Made by a program: the position numbers and the translations under genes. Under the pieces are notes generated by a model. That model was not told where the DNA came from and did no database searches. It saw nothing but the letters and a program-made list of their open reading frames with translations. DNA of 64,000 nucleotides from contig NZ_CP068082.1 in the NCBI RefSeq assembly GCF_016724845.1, positions 2,294,001 to 2,358,000 on the forward strand, read 5' to 3'. Numbering within the stretch: position 1 is the first letter of the stretch; every line of letters begins with the position of its first letter. This stretch comes from Sphingobacterium spiritivorum (GTDB lineage Bacteria > Bacteroidota > Bacteroidia > Sphingobacteriales > Sphingobacteriaceae). Of the stretch, positions 8,545 through 18,197 are shown in pieces.

Positions 8545-10263
8545 ATGACAAAAAGCAAATTATTTTTAAGTCTATTATTTGCAGGAGCTGTAGGAACAGC
8601 GAGTGCGCAGAGCTTGAAGGATGCTCAAGCTGCAATGGAGGCCGAGCAATATGATAAGGCGAAAGGTATTTTGGAGAACTTGGTTCAGAAAAAACCAAAG
8701 GATGGAGACAATTACTTTTACTTAGGTCAGATTTACCTGGTAAATGATAAAGTGGATTCAGCTGCTATTATCTTCAACAATGGTTTGACTAACGATCCTA
8801 AGTCGCAGTTAAACAATGTTGGTCTTGGTATTGTTGATTTGAAGAACAACAATAACTCTGCTGCTGAACAGAAGTTTACAACAGCAACTTCAAACTTAGG
8901 TAAGAAAGATTACTTACCATTATATTTTTCAGGTCGTGCTTTGATCGATGCTCCTAAGCCGGATTTCGCAAAAGCATTGGAGTATCTGACTCAGGCAAAA
9001 GCTAAAAATGCAAAAGATGCATTGGTACCTTTGGCATTGGGTGATGCTTATGCAGGAATGAACGAATCCAGTTTGGCTTATGTTCAGTATCGTGATGCAA
9101 TTTCTCTTGATGAGGCATTAATCCGTGCGAAAATCGGTCAGGCTGTTATTACGCGTAGAGCACAGGCATATGACGTAGCTATTGAATCTTTGACTGCATT
9201 AAGTCAGGAATTCCCTAACTACGCACCTACTTACCGTGAATTGGCAGAGACTTATCACCTTTCTTCACTGAAAATTGATGATGAAGCAAAATACAAGGAA
9301 ATCAATAAGCAAGGTGTTGATGCTTATAAAAAGTACATCGAATTAACTGGTGACAAGTCCTTAGAGGCAAAAATCAGATATGCAGATTTCTTGGTATATG
9401 CCCGTGAGTATGCTGAATTGAAAGCGGTTTCTGAAGAATTGGCTAAAAATCCGGATATCGATCCTAAAATTTACCGTTATTTAGGTTATATCGCTTACAA
9501 CCAGGACAAAAACTATGCTAAATCAGCAGAATATCTTAATTCATTGTTCACAAAAATGAAACCTGAGCGTGTAATCTCACGTGACTACTTGTTCGCAGGT
9601 TTGGCTAATATCGGAGTTGCTTCTGCAGATACAACCGGTGCTTCTTCTGCTGCTGCAGATAAAGGATTGGAATTCCTGAAAAAAGCTGTTGAATTAGATA
9701 AAGAAGAATTGTTGCCGGAAATTGCTGAAACTGCATTCGCAAGATATCAGGATCGTGATATGGTAGCAGCTGCTAAGATTTTCGAGATCCCTGGTTCATT
9801 ACCAGAGTCGGAATACTACTATGATGCTAACTACTACATCGGAGAGATCAATTACAACTTGGGTCAGAAGAAAGTATCTGCTGAAGAAGATGGTAAACCA
9901 TTCTTTGATAAAGCAGATAAAGCTTTCGGTATTGTTATCGGAGCTACTAAACAAGAAGTTGTTGATAAATACTTAATTCCTGCATTATACTACAGAGGCT
10001 TTGCTCAGTTAGGTTTGGATAATCTGGAAGAGCCAGAGAAAATGCAAGGATTGTTTGTTCCTTCATTCACAAAATTGATTGAAGTGATCAAATCAAAACC
10101 GGCAGATCCTAAAAACAATGATTATTTAGTTGATGCAAACAACTACTTAGGAGTATTCAATTACGCAAAAGGTAACAATCCTAAAGCAAAAGAATTCTTC
10201 CAGGCTACATTAGCTATTAATCCTACGGATGAGTTTGCTAAATCGTATATGGAGGCGCTGTAA
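8545..10263 (+). CDS. Secreted TPR-repeat protein
   Basis: A 572-residue protein with a Sec signal peptide (cleavage after ASA, about residue 21). Helical repeats of the TPR type run through it (for example AQAAMEAEQYDKAKGILENL, DNYFYLGQIYL and, at the C-terminus, NNYLGVFNYAKGNNPKAKEFF). Codon use is rich in preferred codons, like the exb genes, hinting at high expression. It is the last gene of the exb-tonB locus and is followed by a terminator. It is probably a periplasmic scaffold; partners unknown. Confidence 0.82.
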   Translation: MTKSKLFLSLLFAGAVGTASAQSLKDAQAAMEAEQYDKAKGILENLVQKKPKDGDNYFYLGQIYLVNDKVDSAAIIFNNGLTNDPKSQLNNVGLGIVDLKNNNNSAAEQKFTTATSNLGKKDYLPLYFSGRALIDAPKPDFAKALEYLTQAKAKNAKDALVPLALGDAYAGMNESSLAYVQYRDAISLDEALIRAKIGQAVITRRAQAYDVAIESLTALSQEFPNYAPTYRELAETYHLSSLKIDDEAKYKEINKQGVDAYKKYIELTGDKSLEAKIRYADFLVYAREYAELKAVSEELAKNPDIDPKIYRYLGYIAYNQDKNYAKSAEYLNSLFTKMKPERVISRDYLFAGLANIGVASADTTGASSAAADKGLEFLKKAVELDKEELLPEIAETAFARYQDRDMVAAAKIFEIPGSLPESEYYYDANYYIGEINYNLGQKKVSAEEDGKPFFDKADKAFGIVIGATKQEVVDKYLIPALYYRGFAQLGLDNLEEPEKMQGLFVPSFTKLIEVIKSKPADPKNNDYLVDANNYLGVFNYAKGNNPKAKEFFQATLAINPTDEFAKSYMEAL

Positions 10264-10285
10264 TTCAGCTTCTAAACAATACATA

Positions 10286-10317
10286 AAAAGGTGGTCGATT
10301 TTTCGGCCACCTTTTTT
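10286..10317 (+). terminator. Terminator after the TPR gene
   Basis: A stem of GGTGGTCGA with TCGGCCACC (one G-U pair), flanked by A-run and T-run, 23 bp after the TPR stop. It closes the exb-tonB locus ahead of nuoA. Confidence 0.85.
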
Positions 10318-10381
10318 ATTATCTTGGATTTTAGCGTATAAAATGCTAATTTTAAAACATAAATAACCAAAAAATGTACAC

Positions 10382-10762
10382 ATGGAAACAGTAAACCTAG
10401 CCAGTGCACCCGTCGACTATTTACCTATATTGATACAACTGCTTGTGGCAGTGAGTTTTGGTGTAGGAACGATCATCATTACCCATATGATAGGTCCCAA
10501 AGTCAGGACCGAGAATAAACTTTCTTCCTTCGAATCCGGAGTTGAAGTAAAAGGAAATGCCCGTCAGCCTTTTTCCATTAAATACTTCCTGGTGGCTATT
10601 CTATTTGTCATTTTTGATATAGAGGTGATCTTTATGTACCCATGGGCGGTCAATTTCAGATCGTTTGGTATGCAAGGTTTGATCGAAATGTTTGTCTTTA
10701 TGGGACTGTTACTTTTAGGCTTTATTTACATTATCAAGAAGAAGGCTCTGGACTGGGATTAG
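10382..10762 (+). CDS. nuoA: NADH-quinone oxidoreductase subunit A
   Basis: A 126-residue membrane subunit of complex I with three spans. The loop KLSSFESGVEVKGNARQPFSIKYFLVA and the FDIEVIFMYPWA motif are the hallmarks of NuoA/ND3. First gene of a complete nuoA-N operon; a gap of 106 bp to nuoB might hold a second promoter (TATATTTT near 10798). Confidence 0.97.
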   Translation: METVNLASAPVDYLPILIQLLVAVSFGVGTIIITHMIGPKVRTENKLSSFESGVEVKGNARQPFSIKYFLVAILFVIFDIEVIFMYPWAVNFRSFGMQGLIEMFVFMGLLLLGFIYIIKKKALDWD

Positions 10763-10868
10763 AATAATTCTAAATAATTTTTTGATTTACAATAAATTAT
10801 ATTTTACAGTACCTTTAGGAAGTAATCACTTTATAAGCGAGTCAATATAAACAATAAGAACTACTATT

Positions 10869-11423
10869 ATGAGTAATGTCAAGTTGGCTGAAGCTCCTCC
10901 GGGAGTAGAAGGATCAGGATTTTTTGCGACAACTTTAGATAAAGCCATCGGTTTGGCACGTGCTAATTCCTTATGGCCATTACCTTTTGCTACTTCTTGC
11001 TGTGGTATTGAGTTTATGGCGACAATGGGATCTACTTATGATCTGGCGCGTTTCGGGGCAGAAAGACCGAGTTTTTCACCCAGACAAGCCGATATGTTAT
11101 TAGTAATGGGGACCATTGCTAAAAAGATGGCTCCTGTGCTTAAGCAGGTATATGTACAGATGGCCGAGCCCCGTTGGGTGATCGCTGTCGGAGCATGTGC
11201 TTCCAGTGGCGGAATCTTCGATACATATTCCGTATTGCAGGGAATAGATGAGATTATCCCGGTAGATGTATATGTGCCAGGTTGTCCTCCAAGACCCGAA
11301 GCGATTTTAGATGGCGTACTGCGCCTTCAGGAGATTGTGAAGAATGAATCTCTCAACAGAAGAAATACACCTGAATATAAAGCATTGTTAGAAAAGTACG
11401 GAATAGTAACTGATAATGGATAA
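10869..11423 (+). CDS. nuoB: NADH-quinone oxidoreductase subunit B
   Basis: A 184-residue peripheral subunit carrying the N2 [4Fe-4S] cluster next to the quinone site. The tandem cysteines Cys44-Cys45 (ATSCCGIEF), Cys110 (GACASSGG) and Cys139 (VPGCPPRPE) are all present. The gene overlaps nuoC by 8 bp, implying translational coupling. Confidence 0.98.
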   Translation: MSNVKLAEAPPGVEGSGFFATTLDKAIGLARANSLWPLPFATSCCGIEFMATMGSTYDLARFGAERPSFSPRQADMLLVMGTIAKKMAPVLKQVYVQMAEPRWVIAVGACASSGGIFDTYSVLQGIDEIIPVDVYVPGCPPRPEAILDGVLRLQEIVKNESLNRRNTPEYKALLEKYGIVTDNG

Positions 11424-11919
11424 ACTTACTAATATACAACTGTGGGAACGTCTGCAAGAGCATTTTGGGACTAAAGTCAAAAATGCATCTGAGTCTTACG
11501 GTCTTCTGACCATACAGACTTCAAAAACAGATATAATAGATGTACTGGCTTTTATAAAAGATGATACTATACTGCAGTTTATTTATCTGACGGATATTAC
11601 AGCAGTACATTACCCAAATCAGGAAGAAGCTTTTGCCGTAGTTTATCATGTGCATAGCCTGGTTCATAATGTACGTATCCGTATTAAAGTCTTTATCGAC
11701 GGACAACATCCTGCGATCCCGTCCGCAACGGTACTCTGGAACGGAGCTAACTGGATGGAGCGCGAGACATATGATTTCTTCGGAATCCAGTTTGAAGGAC
11801 ATCCTGATCTCAGAAGAATTTTGAATGTGGATGAAATGACGGTCTTTCCGATGCGAAAAGAGTATCCTCTGGAAGATCCGAACAGAGTAGATAAGAAGGA
11901 TTTTTATTTTGGCCGATAA
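11416..11919 (+). CDS. nuoC: NADH-quinone oxidoreductase subunit C
   Basis: A 167-residue 30-kDa-type subunit. The conserved ERETYDFFGIQFEGHPDLRR segment (about 115-134) and KEYPLEDP near the C-terminus identify it. It is separate from NuoD, unlike the fused NuoCD of E. coli. It overlaps nuoB and precedes nuoD by 13 bp. Confidence 0.97.
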   Translation: MDKLTNIQLWERLQEHFGTKVKNASESYGLLTIQTSKTDIIDVLAFIKDDTILQFIYLTDITAVHYPNQEEAFAVVYHVHSLVHNVRIRIKVFIDGQHPAIPSATVLWNGANWMERETYDFFGIQFEGHPDLRRILNVDEMTVFPMRKEYPLEDPNRVDKKDFYFGR

Positions 11920-11932
11920 CTAAATATTTGAG

Positions 11933-13168
11933 ATGAGCGATTTTATAACCAAGATAACCCCCAATAGCCCCGTTTATTCCGATAACGATCCGCAAGATGA
12001 ACTGATAACCCTGAATATAGGCCCTACTCACCCGGCGACACATGGTGTGTTTCAGAATGTAGTGCAGATAGATGGTGAACGCATCGTTAGTGGTGTCTCT
12101 ACTATCGGTTATATACACAGAGCTTTTGAAAAAATTGCAGAGCATCGTCCATTCTACCAAATTACACCACTCACTGACCGGTTGAATTATTGTTCATCTC
12201 CTATTAATAATATGGGATGGCACATGACAGTTGAAAAACTGCTGAATATAGAGATTCCCAAACGTGTGCAGTATATGCGTGTCATCGTCATGGAACTGGC
12301 GCGGATTGCAGATCATATTATATGTAACGGTATTCTTGGTGTTGATACAGGAGCTTTCTCAGGCTTTTTGTATGTGATGCAGGAGCGTGAGTTTATATAT
12401 GAGATCTTTGAGGAGATTTGTGGGGCGAGACTGACGACCAATATCGGCCGTATCGGCGGTTTTGAAAGAGATTTTAATGATGTCGCCTTTTTAAAGATAA
12501 GAGAATTTTTAGAACGCTTTCCTCCAGTCCTGACAGAGTTTGAGGAAATGTTTGTTCGTAACAGAATATTTATAGAGCGTACTTCCGGAGTGGCGGCTGT
12601 CACACCAGAGCAAGCTTTGAGTTATAGTTGGTCGGGTCCGATTCTTCGGGCTACAGGTATCGATTATGATGTGCGTGCACAAGAACCGTATTGCTCTTAT
12701 GAAGAGTTTGATTTTGAAGTGCCTGTAGGAACTACGGGGGATGTGTACGATCGTTTTATGGTGCGTAATGCTGAAATGCGGCAATCTATGCGTATCATCG
12801 AGCAGGCTCTGGAGAAAATAGCAAGAGAACCTGCCGATGTGTTCCATGCTGATGTCCCGGAATTCTATCTTCCTCCAAAAGAACAGGTATATACGAATAT
12901 GGAAGCTTTGATCTATCACTTTAAGATCGTGATGGGCGAATGGGAGACTCCGAAAGCAGAAGTTTATCACGCTGTAGAAGGCGCAAATGGTGAATTAGGA
13001 TTTTACCTGATTCATGACGGAGGCCGCACACCCTATCGTTTGCATTTCAGAAGACCATCGTTTGTAAATTATCAGATGTTTGCTCCTATGAGTAGCGGTA
13101 TGTTAATTTCGGACGCTATTATTAATATGAGTAGTTTAAACGTAATCGCAGGAGAGTTAGATGCTTAG
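11933..13168 (+). CDS. nuoD: NADH-quinone oxidoreductase subunit D
   Basis: A 411-residue 49-kDa-type subunit that shapes the quinone pocket together with NuoB. Visible motifs are LNIGPTHPATHGV (about 27-39), YIHRAFEK, DRLNYCSS and the C-terminal DAIINMSSLNVIAGELDA. It overlaps nuoE by 8 bp. Confidence 0.98.
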   Translation: MSDFITKITPNSPVYSDNDPQDELITLNIGPTHPATHGVFQNVVQIDGERIVSGVSTIGYIHRAFEKIAEHRPFYQITPLTDRLNYCSSPINNMGWHMTVEKLLNIEIPKRVQYMRVIVMELARIADHIICNGILGVDTGAFSGFLYVMQEREFIYEIFEEICGARLTTNIGRIGGFERDFNDVAFLKIREFLERFPPVLTEFEEMFVRNRIFIERTSGVAAVTPEQALSYSWSGPILRATGIDYDVRAQEPYCSYEEFDFEVPVGTTGDVYDRFMVRNAEMRQSMRIIEQALEKIAREPADVFHADVPEFYLPPKEQVYTNMEALIYHFKIVMGEWETPKAEVYHAVEGANGELGFYLIHDGGRTPYRLHFRRPSFVNYQMFAPMSSGMLISDAIINMSSLNVIAGELDA

Positions 13169-13676
13169 TGTTAAAGAAAGTCAGCCCGTAGAATTTTCTG
13201 CTGAACTTTTGCAAAAGTTCGGAGAAGTGGTATCCCGTTATCCGGAAGGTAAACAGAAGTCTGCATTATTACCTGTTTTACATTTGGTCCAGGCTGAATT
13301 TGGCTGGCTGAGTGTGGATGCAATGGATAAGGTGGCACATTATCTGGATATACAGCCCATTGAAGTATACGAAGTGGCCACTTTTTATACTATGTATTTT
13401 CTGGAGCCTAAAGGAAAATATGTTCTTGAGGTATGTCGTACAGGACCTTGCTGTCTTGTCGGAGCGGAGAAAATCATGGATCATATTGAAAACCGTCTTG
13501 GTGTGAAAGAAGGAGAGGTCACTCCTGACGGGCTTTTTTCATGGAGAGGAGTGGAATGCGTTGCTGCCTGTGGATTTGGTCCGGTGTTGCAGATTGGTCC
13601 GGAGTATACATTCTATGAGAATCTGACTGTGGAAAGCGTGGATCAGCTCATAAACGAATTGAAAGAAAAACATTAA
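13161..13676 (+). CDS. nuoE: NADH-quinone oxidoreductase subunit E
   Basis: A 171-residue thioredoxin-like subunit that binds the N1a [2Fe-2S] cluster. The four expected cysteines are Cys92 and Cys97 (VCRTGPCCLVGA) and Cys133 and Cys137 (VECVAACGFGP). It forms the NADH-oxidising module with NuoF and NuoG. Confidence 0.97.
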   Translation: MLSVKESQPVEFSAELLQKFGEVVSRYPEGKQKSALLPVLHLVQAEFGWLSVDAMDKVAHYLDIQPIEVYEVATFYTMYFLEPKGKYVLEVCRTGPCCLVGAEKIMDHIENRLGVKEGEVTPDGLFSWRGVECVAACGFGPVLQIGPEYTFYENLTVESVDQLINELKEKH

Positions 13677-13687
13677 TTATCCAGGAG

Positions 13688-15040
13688 ATGGCTCGTAAGT
13701 TATTACTAACACATATAAATGTTCCCGGTATCCATACATTCGAAGTATACCGGCAGCAGGGCGGATATCGCGCTGTTGAAAAGGCATTGAAATCGATGTC
13801 TCCGGATGATGTAGTAGAAGAGGTAAAGAAATCCGGACTTCGTGGTCGTGGCGGAGCAGGATTCCCTACGGGTATGAAGTGGAGTTTTCTGGCAAAACCG
13901 GAAGGCGTACCCCGCTATCTGGTCTGCAATGGTGACGAATCTGAACCAGGAACATTTAAAGATCGTTTCCTGATGACACATATACCTCACGCACTTGTTG
14001 AGGGTATGATCGTATCCAGCTATGCATTGGGAGCCAATACTTCTTATATCTATGTCAGAGGAGAAATGATGCCTCAGATCCGTATTCTGGAAAAGGCTAT
14101 TGCCGAAGCAAAGCATGCGGGATTCCTGGGAAAGAATATTTTGGGTACCGGATATGATCTGGAGATCTATGTACAGCCGGGGGGAGGTGCTTATATCTGT
14201 GGAGAAGAGACAGCTCTTTTGGAATCCCTTGAGGGAAAAAGAGGGAATCCACGTATTAAACCTCCGTTTCCGGCAGTTGCAGGTTTATACGGATGCCCTA
14301 CTGTAGTTAATAATGTAGAATCTATTGCAGCGACAGTTCCTATCATTAATGATGGCGGAGAGGAGTATGCAAAAATCGGAATAGACCGCAGTACCGGAAC
14401 AAAACTGATTTCAGCCGGAGGTAATGTAGCCAAACCGGGAGTATATGAGATCGAGTTGGGATTGCCTGTTGAGGAGTTTATTTATTCCGATGAATATTGT
14501 GGCGGGATCGCCAACGGTAAACGATTGAAGGCCGTGGTGGCAGGAGGTTCTTCTGTTCCGATTTTACCGGCCAATCTTATTACAAAAACTATTAACGGAG
14601 AAAGCCGGCTGATGAGCTATGAATCATTGGCTGACGGAGGTTTTGCAACAGGTACGATGTTAGGATCAGGAGGTTTTATTGCTTTTGATGAAGATCAGTG
14701 TATTGTCCGCAATACCTGGAACTTTACCCGTTTTTATCATCACGAAAGTTGCGGACAGTGTTCGCCATGCCGTGAAGGAACCGGCTGGATGGAAAAGATC
14801 CTTCATAAAATAGAAATGGGGAAGGGATCTATGGCAGATATTGATCTGTTATGGGATGTACAGCGTAAGATTGAAGGAAATACGATCTGTCCATTAGGAG
14901 ATGCCGCTGCATGGCCTGTGGCAGCAGCGATCAGACATTTCAGGGATGAATTTGAGTGGCATATTACCAGCGCCGGTGAAGCTACAAGCCGAAATTACGG
15001 CTTAGCACATTATGCAGATCCGTTAACACCGGTTGTTTAA
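13688..15040 (+). CDS. nuoF: NADH-quinone oxidoreductase subunit F
   Basis: A 450-residue subunit that binds NADH, FMN and the N3 [4Fe-4S] cluster. The glycine-rich nucleotide site GRGGAGFPTG is at 53-62. The second conserved segment QPGGGAYICGEETALLESLE is at about 163-182. Cluster cysteines are Cys355, Cys358, Cys361 (SCGQCSPCREGTGW) and Cys401 (TICPLGD). It lies 11 bp after nuoE and 21 bp before nuoG. Confidence 0.98.
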   Translation: MARKLLLTHINVPGIHTFEVYRQQGGYRAVEKALKSMSPDDVVEEVKKSGLRGRGGAGFPTGMKWSFLAKPEGVPRYLVCNGDESEPGTFKDRFLMTHIPHALVEGMIVSSYALGANTSYIYVRGEMMPQIRILEKAIAEAKHAGFLGKNILGTGYDLEIYVQPGGGAYICGEETALLESLEGKRGNPRIKPPFPAVAGLYGCPTVVNNVESIAATVPIINDGGEEYAKIGIDRSTGTKLISAGGNVAKPGVYEIELGLPVEEFIYSDEYCGGIANGKRLKAVVAGGSSVPILPANLITKTINGESRLMSYESLADGGFATGTMLGSGGFIAFDEDQCIVRNTWNFTRFYHHESCGQCSPCREGTGWMEKILHKIEMGKGSMADIDLLWDVQRKIEGNTICPLGDAAAWPVAAAIRHFRDEFEWHITSAGEATSRNYGLAHYADPLTPVV

Positions 15041-15061
15041 AATATTAAAGGAAAGTAGAAA

Positions 15062-16075
15062 ATGGCAGAAGACGTTAAATTCAAGGTAAGCATAGATGGA
15101 ATTCCTGTAGAAGTAGCTCCGGGAACAACTATTTTGAATGCTGCCCGTCAGATAGGAGGCGATATCGTCCCTCCGGCAATGTGCTATTATTCCAAGTTAG
15201 AAGGAAGTGGCGGTAAATGCCGCACCTGTTTGGTAAAAGTGAGTAAAGGATCAGAAAAGGATCCCCGTCCTATGCCTAAACTGGTGGCTTCTTGTCGTAC
15301 AACAGTTATGGATGGAATGGAAGTGCTGAATATCACTTCTCCTGAAGTGGTGGAAGCTAGAAAAGGTGTGGTCGAAATGTTGCTTATCAATCACCCTTTG
15401 GATTGTCCGGTATGTGATCAGGCGGGTGAATGTAAACTTCAGGATCTGGGCTATGAACACGGTAGCGAAGGAACCCGTTATGAATTTGATCGCCGGACTT
15501 TTGAACGTATCGATATCGGAGATAAGATTCAACTGCACATGAATCGTTGTATTCTGTGCTACAGATGTGTATTTACAGCAGATCAGATTACTAATAATCG
15601 TGTGCATGGTATTCTTAACAGAGGAGATCATGCTGAGATTTCTACCTATATTGCTAAAGCTGTAGACAATGACTTTTCGGGAAATGTCATAGATGTATGC
15701 CCGGTGGGAGCATTGACAGATAAGACTTTCCGTTTTAAAAACCGGGTGTGGTTTACAAAACCGGTAGATGCACATCGCGACTGTCCAACCTGTTCGGGTA
15801 AAGTGACCTTGTGGAACAGAGGTACGGAAGTGTTGCGTGTAACGGCTCGTAAAGATGAGTTTGGTGAAGTGGAAGAGTTTATCTGTAATACCTGTCGTTT
15901 TGATAAAAAACATACGGATGACTGGACGCTGGAAGAACCAACGCCAGTTGATAAAGATTCGGTAATCGGTGCAAATCATTATCCTGAGTTTAATCCGCCA
16001 CCGGTTATTAAGCCTGATCTGGAACTGCAGGAGGCAAATGAAGAGCAATTAGCAAGAACTGAAAAACTAAAATAG
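15062..16075 (+). CDS. nuoG: NADH-quinone oxidoreductase subunit G, short form
   Basis: A 337-residue protein, far shorter than the ~680-900 residues of NuoG with a molybdopterin-oxidoreductase-like domain. The N-terminal [2Fe-2S] site (Cys41, 53, 56, 78), the His111-Cys115-Cys118-Cys124 [4Fe-4S] site and the Cys163/166/169/213 site are intact. The chain then has CxxC at 241-244 and 275-278 and stops, with no large catalytic-like domain. Short NuoG proteins are normal in many Bacteroidota, so this is not taken as a truncation. It works with NuoE and NuoF in electron transfer from NADH. Confidence 0.92.
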   Translation: MAEDVKFKVSIDGIPVEVAPGTTILNAARQIGGDIVPPAMCYYSKLEGSGGKCRTCLVKVSKGSEKDPRPMPKLVASCRTTVMDGMEVLNITSPEVVEARKGVVEMLLINHPLDCPVCDQAGECKLQDLGYEHGSEGTRYEFDRRTFERIDIGDKIQLHMNRCILCYRCVFTADQITNNRVHGILNRGDHAEISTYIAKAVDNDFSGNVIDVCPVGALTDKTFRFKNRVWFTKPVDAHRDCPTCSGKVTLWNRGTEVLRVTARKDEFGEVEEFICNTCRFDKKHTDDWTLEEPTPVDKDSVIGANHYPEFNPPPVIKPDLELQEANEEQLARTEKLK

Positions 16076-16089
16076 TATAAAATATAAGC

Positions 16090-17127
16090 ATGGAAACAGC
16101 TTTCATTATAGAGAAGTCCGTTTTAGTCGCCATTATTTTCGTAGTGACGCTTGTCATTGCGATGTATTCTACGCTGGCAGAGCGGAAGATTGCGGGATTT
16201 ATGCAGGATCGGTACGGACCGGATCGTGCAGGTATATTCGGACTATTGCAGCCTTTGTGTGATGGTGGAAAGTTCTTTTTCAAAGAAGAAATAATTCCGG
16301 CAGGTGCACATAAAGCTCTTTTTATTCTGGGGCCTACTATTGCTATTATTACAGCTTGTATAAGTTCGGCTATTATTCCATGGGGACAGACGCTCACAAT
16401 AGGAGAACGTACCATCTCTCTTCAGGTTGCAGATATCAATGTCGGTGTGCTTTATATTTTCGGAGTAGTTGCCTTAGGAGTATACGGTATTATGTTGGGA
16501 GGATGGGCTTCAAATAATAAATTCTCCCTGATGGGAGCCATACGCGCAGCATCTCAGAGTATCAGCTATGAGATCGCTATGGGATTATCTCTGATCGCTT
16601 TGCTGATGGTGACACAAACATTGTCTATCGGTACTATTGTAGCGCAGCAAACAGGTTTTGTAAATTGGAATATATGGGTACAACCTCTGGGATTCTTACT
16701 GTTTATGGTATGTGCTTTTGCAGAGTGTAATCGCGTACCATTTGATTTACCTGAGTGTGAAACAGAACTTGTGGGTGGATATCATACAGAATACTCCTCT
16801 ATGAAACTTGGCTTGTATATGTTCTCGGAGTATATCAATATGTTTGTGTCATCTGCATTGATGGCTGCTTTATATTTCGGAGGGTATAACTTTCCTTTCA
16901 TGAATGATCTGGGCTTATCACAAAACTGGATTACTATTATTGGAGTTATCGTGTTTTTTATCAAGATATTCGGCTTTATCTTTTTCTTTATGTGGATTCG
17001 CTGGACACTTCCGCGCTTCCGCTATGATCAGTTGATGAAGCTGGGCTGGAAAATTTTGATTCCGTTGGCCATCGCCAATATTGTGTTGACCGGTATTATT
17101 ACGATAGTAAAGGACACGTATTTTTAA
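16090..17127 (+). CDS. nuoH: NADH-quinone oxidoreductase subunit H
   Basis: A 345-residue, multi-span membrane subunit that links the peripheral arm to the membrane arm at the quinone site. Motifs AERKIAGFMQDRYGPDR (about 31-47), ISYEIAMGLSL, and NRVPFDLPECETELVGGYHTEYS-type sequence with conserved acidic residues are clear. It is 35 bp upstream of nuoI. Confidence 0.98.
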   Translation: METAFIIEKSVLVAIIFVVTLVIAMYSTLAERKIAGFMQDRYGPDRAGIFGLLQPLCDGGKFFFKEEIIPAGAHKALFILGPTIAIITACISSAIIPWGQTLTIGERTISLQVADINVGVLYIFGVVALGVYGIMLGGWASNNKFSLMGAIRAASQSISYEIAMGLSLIALLMVTQTLSIGTIVAQQTGFVNWNIWVQPLGFLLFMVCAFAECNRVPFDLPECETELVGGYHTEYSSMKLGLYMFSEYINMFVSSALMAALYFGGYNFPFMNDLGLSQNWITIIGVIVFFIKIFGFIFFFMWIRWTLPRFRYDQLMKLGWKILIPLAIANIVLTGIITIVKDTYF

Positions 17128-17161
17128 GGGCTGTGTAGGGATTATTTAAACTAGAATTAGG

Positions 17162-17686
17162 ATGCAATCATTATCAAATAGAAAGAAAGTACTGGAACAA
17201 AAGCCCATGAACATCTGGGAGCGCATGTATTTGCCTGCCATTGCCAAGGGACTTGCTATTACTTTACGACATTTTTTCAAGAAAATTCCGACGGTTAAGT
17301 ATCCGGAACAAATCCGACCTTATTCTAAGAATTTTAGGGGACAGCACTCACTGAAACGTGACGAGCAGGGAAGAGAGCGCTGTACAGCATGCGGACTTTG
17401 TGCACTTTCGTGTCCTGCGGAAGCGATTACAATGACTGCTGCCGAGCGTCAAAAAGGGGAAGAGAACCTGTACCGGGAAGAAAAATATGCTGCAGTATAT
17501 GAGATCAATATGTTGCGCTGTATCTTTTGCGGATTGTGTGAAGAAGCCTGTCCTAAAGAGGCCATTTATCTGGATGGTCCTCATGTAACGGCTTCCTACC
17601 TGCGAAAGGATTTTATATATGGAAAAGATAAATTGGTAGAACCTAAGTTTGATATAACTCAGCTTCAGCAAAAAAGTATAACCTAA
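17162..17686 (+). CDS. nuoI: NADH-quinone oxidoreductase subunit I
   Basis: A 174-residue TYKY-type subunit with two [4Fe-4S] motifs for clusters N6a and N6b: CTACGLCALSCP (Cys74, 77, 80, 84) and CIFCGLCEEACP (Cys120, 123, 126, 130). It passes electrons from NuoG to NuoB. Confidence 0.97.
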   Translation: MQSLSNRKKVLEQKPMNIWERMYLPAIAKGLAITLRHFFKKIPTVKYPEQIRPYSKNFRGQHSLKRDEQGRERCTACGLCALSCPAEAITMTAAERQKGEENLYREEKYAAVYEINMLRCIFCGLCEEACPKEAIYLDGPHVTASYLRKDFIYGKDKLVEPKFDITQLQQKSIT

Positions 17687-17693
17687 TTAGCAG

Positions 17694-18197
17694 ATGACGA
17701 TATTTTATTTTGTAGCTTTTTTGTCTATTTTCTTTGCGTTAATGACCATTTTCACAAAGAATCCTGTACATAGTGTTCTGTATTTGGTTATCACGTTTTT
17801 CACCTTTACAGTACATTACATTCTGTTGAACGCCCAGTTTCTGGCTGTCGTCAATTTCATTGTCTATATGGGAGCGATCATGGTACTGTTTCTGTTTGTC
17901 CTGATGCTCCTCAATCTCAATAAGGAATCCGAACCCATGCGGTCCGGAGTAGTGAAGGTGATGGGCGCAGTAGCAGGAATGTGTCTACTGGTAGTGGTCC
18001 TCGGATCTTTACGGATCATTGAAATTGATAATGGTGATGTAGTCGCCCAACCGTCTATCGGACTGGTGAAGCAATTAGGAGAGGTTCTGTTTGATAAATT
18101 TTTACTGCCTTTTGAAATTTCTTCTATTCTGTTGCTAACGGCAATGGTAGGAGCAGTTTTACTGGCTAAAAAAGATACTAAGAAAGTAAATGGATAA
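17694..18197 (+). CDS. nuoJ: NADH-quinone oxidoreductase subunit J
   Basis: A 167-residue membrane subunit with five predicted spans. The YMGAIMVLFLFVLMLLNL stretch (about 58-75) is the ND6/NuoJ signature. It overlaps nuoK by 8 bp. Confidence 0.96.
   Translation: MTIFYFVAFLSIFFALMTIFTKNPVHSVLYLVITFFTFTVHYILLNAQFLAVVNFIVYMGAIMVLFLFVLMLLNLNKESEPMRSGVVKVMGAVAGMCLLVVVLGSLRIIEIDNGDVVAQPSIGLVKQLGEVLFDKFLLPFEISSILLLTAMVGAVLLAKKDTKKVNG

Noticed and set aside
15251..16048. Long minus-strand frame opposite nuoG
   Set aside because: Antisense of a conserved nuo gene, with no domain and no promoter.
15062..16075. nuoG as a truncated pseudogene
   Set aside because: All upstream cluster sites are intact, nuoH follows at a normal 14-bp spacing, and short NuoG is common in Bacteroidota.
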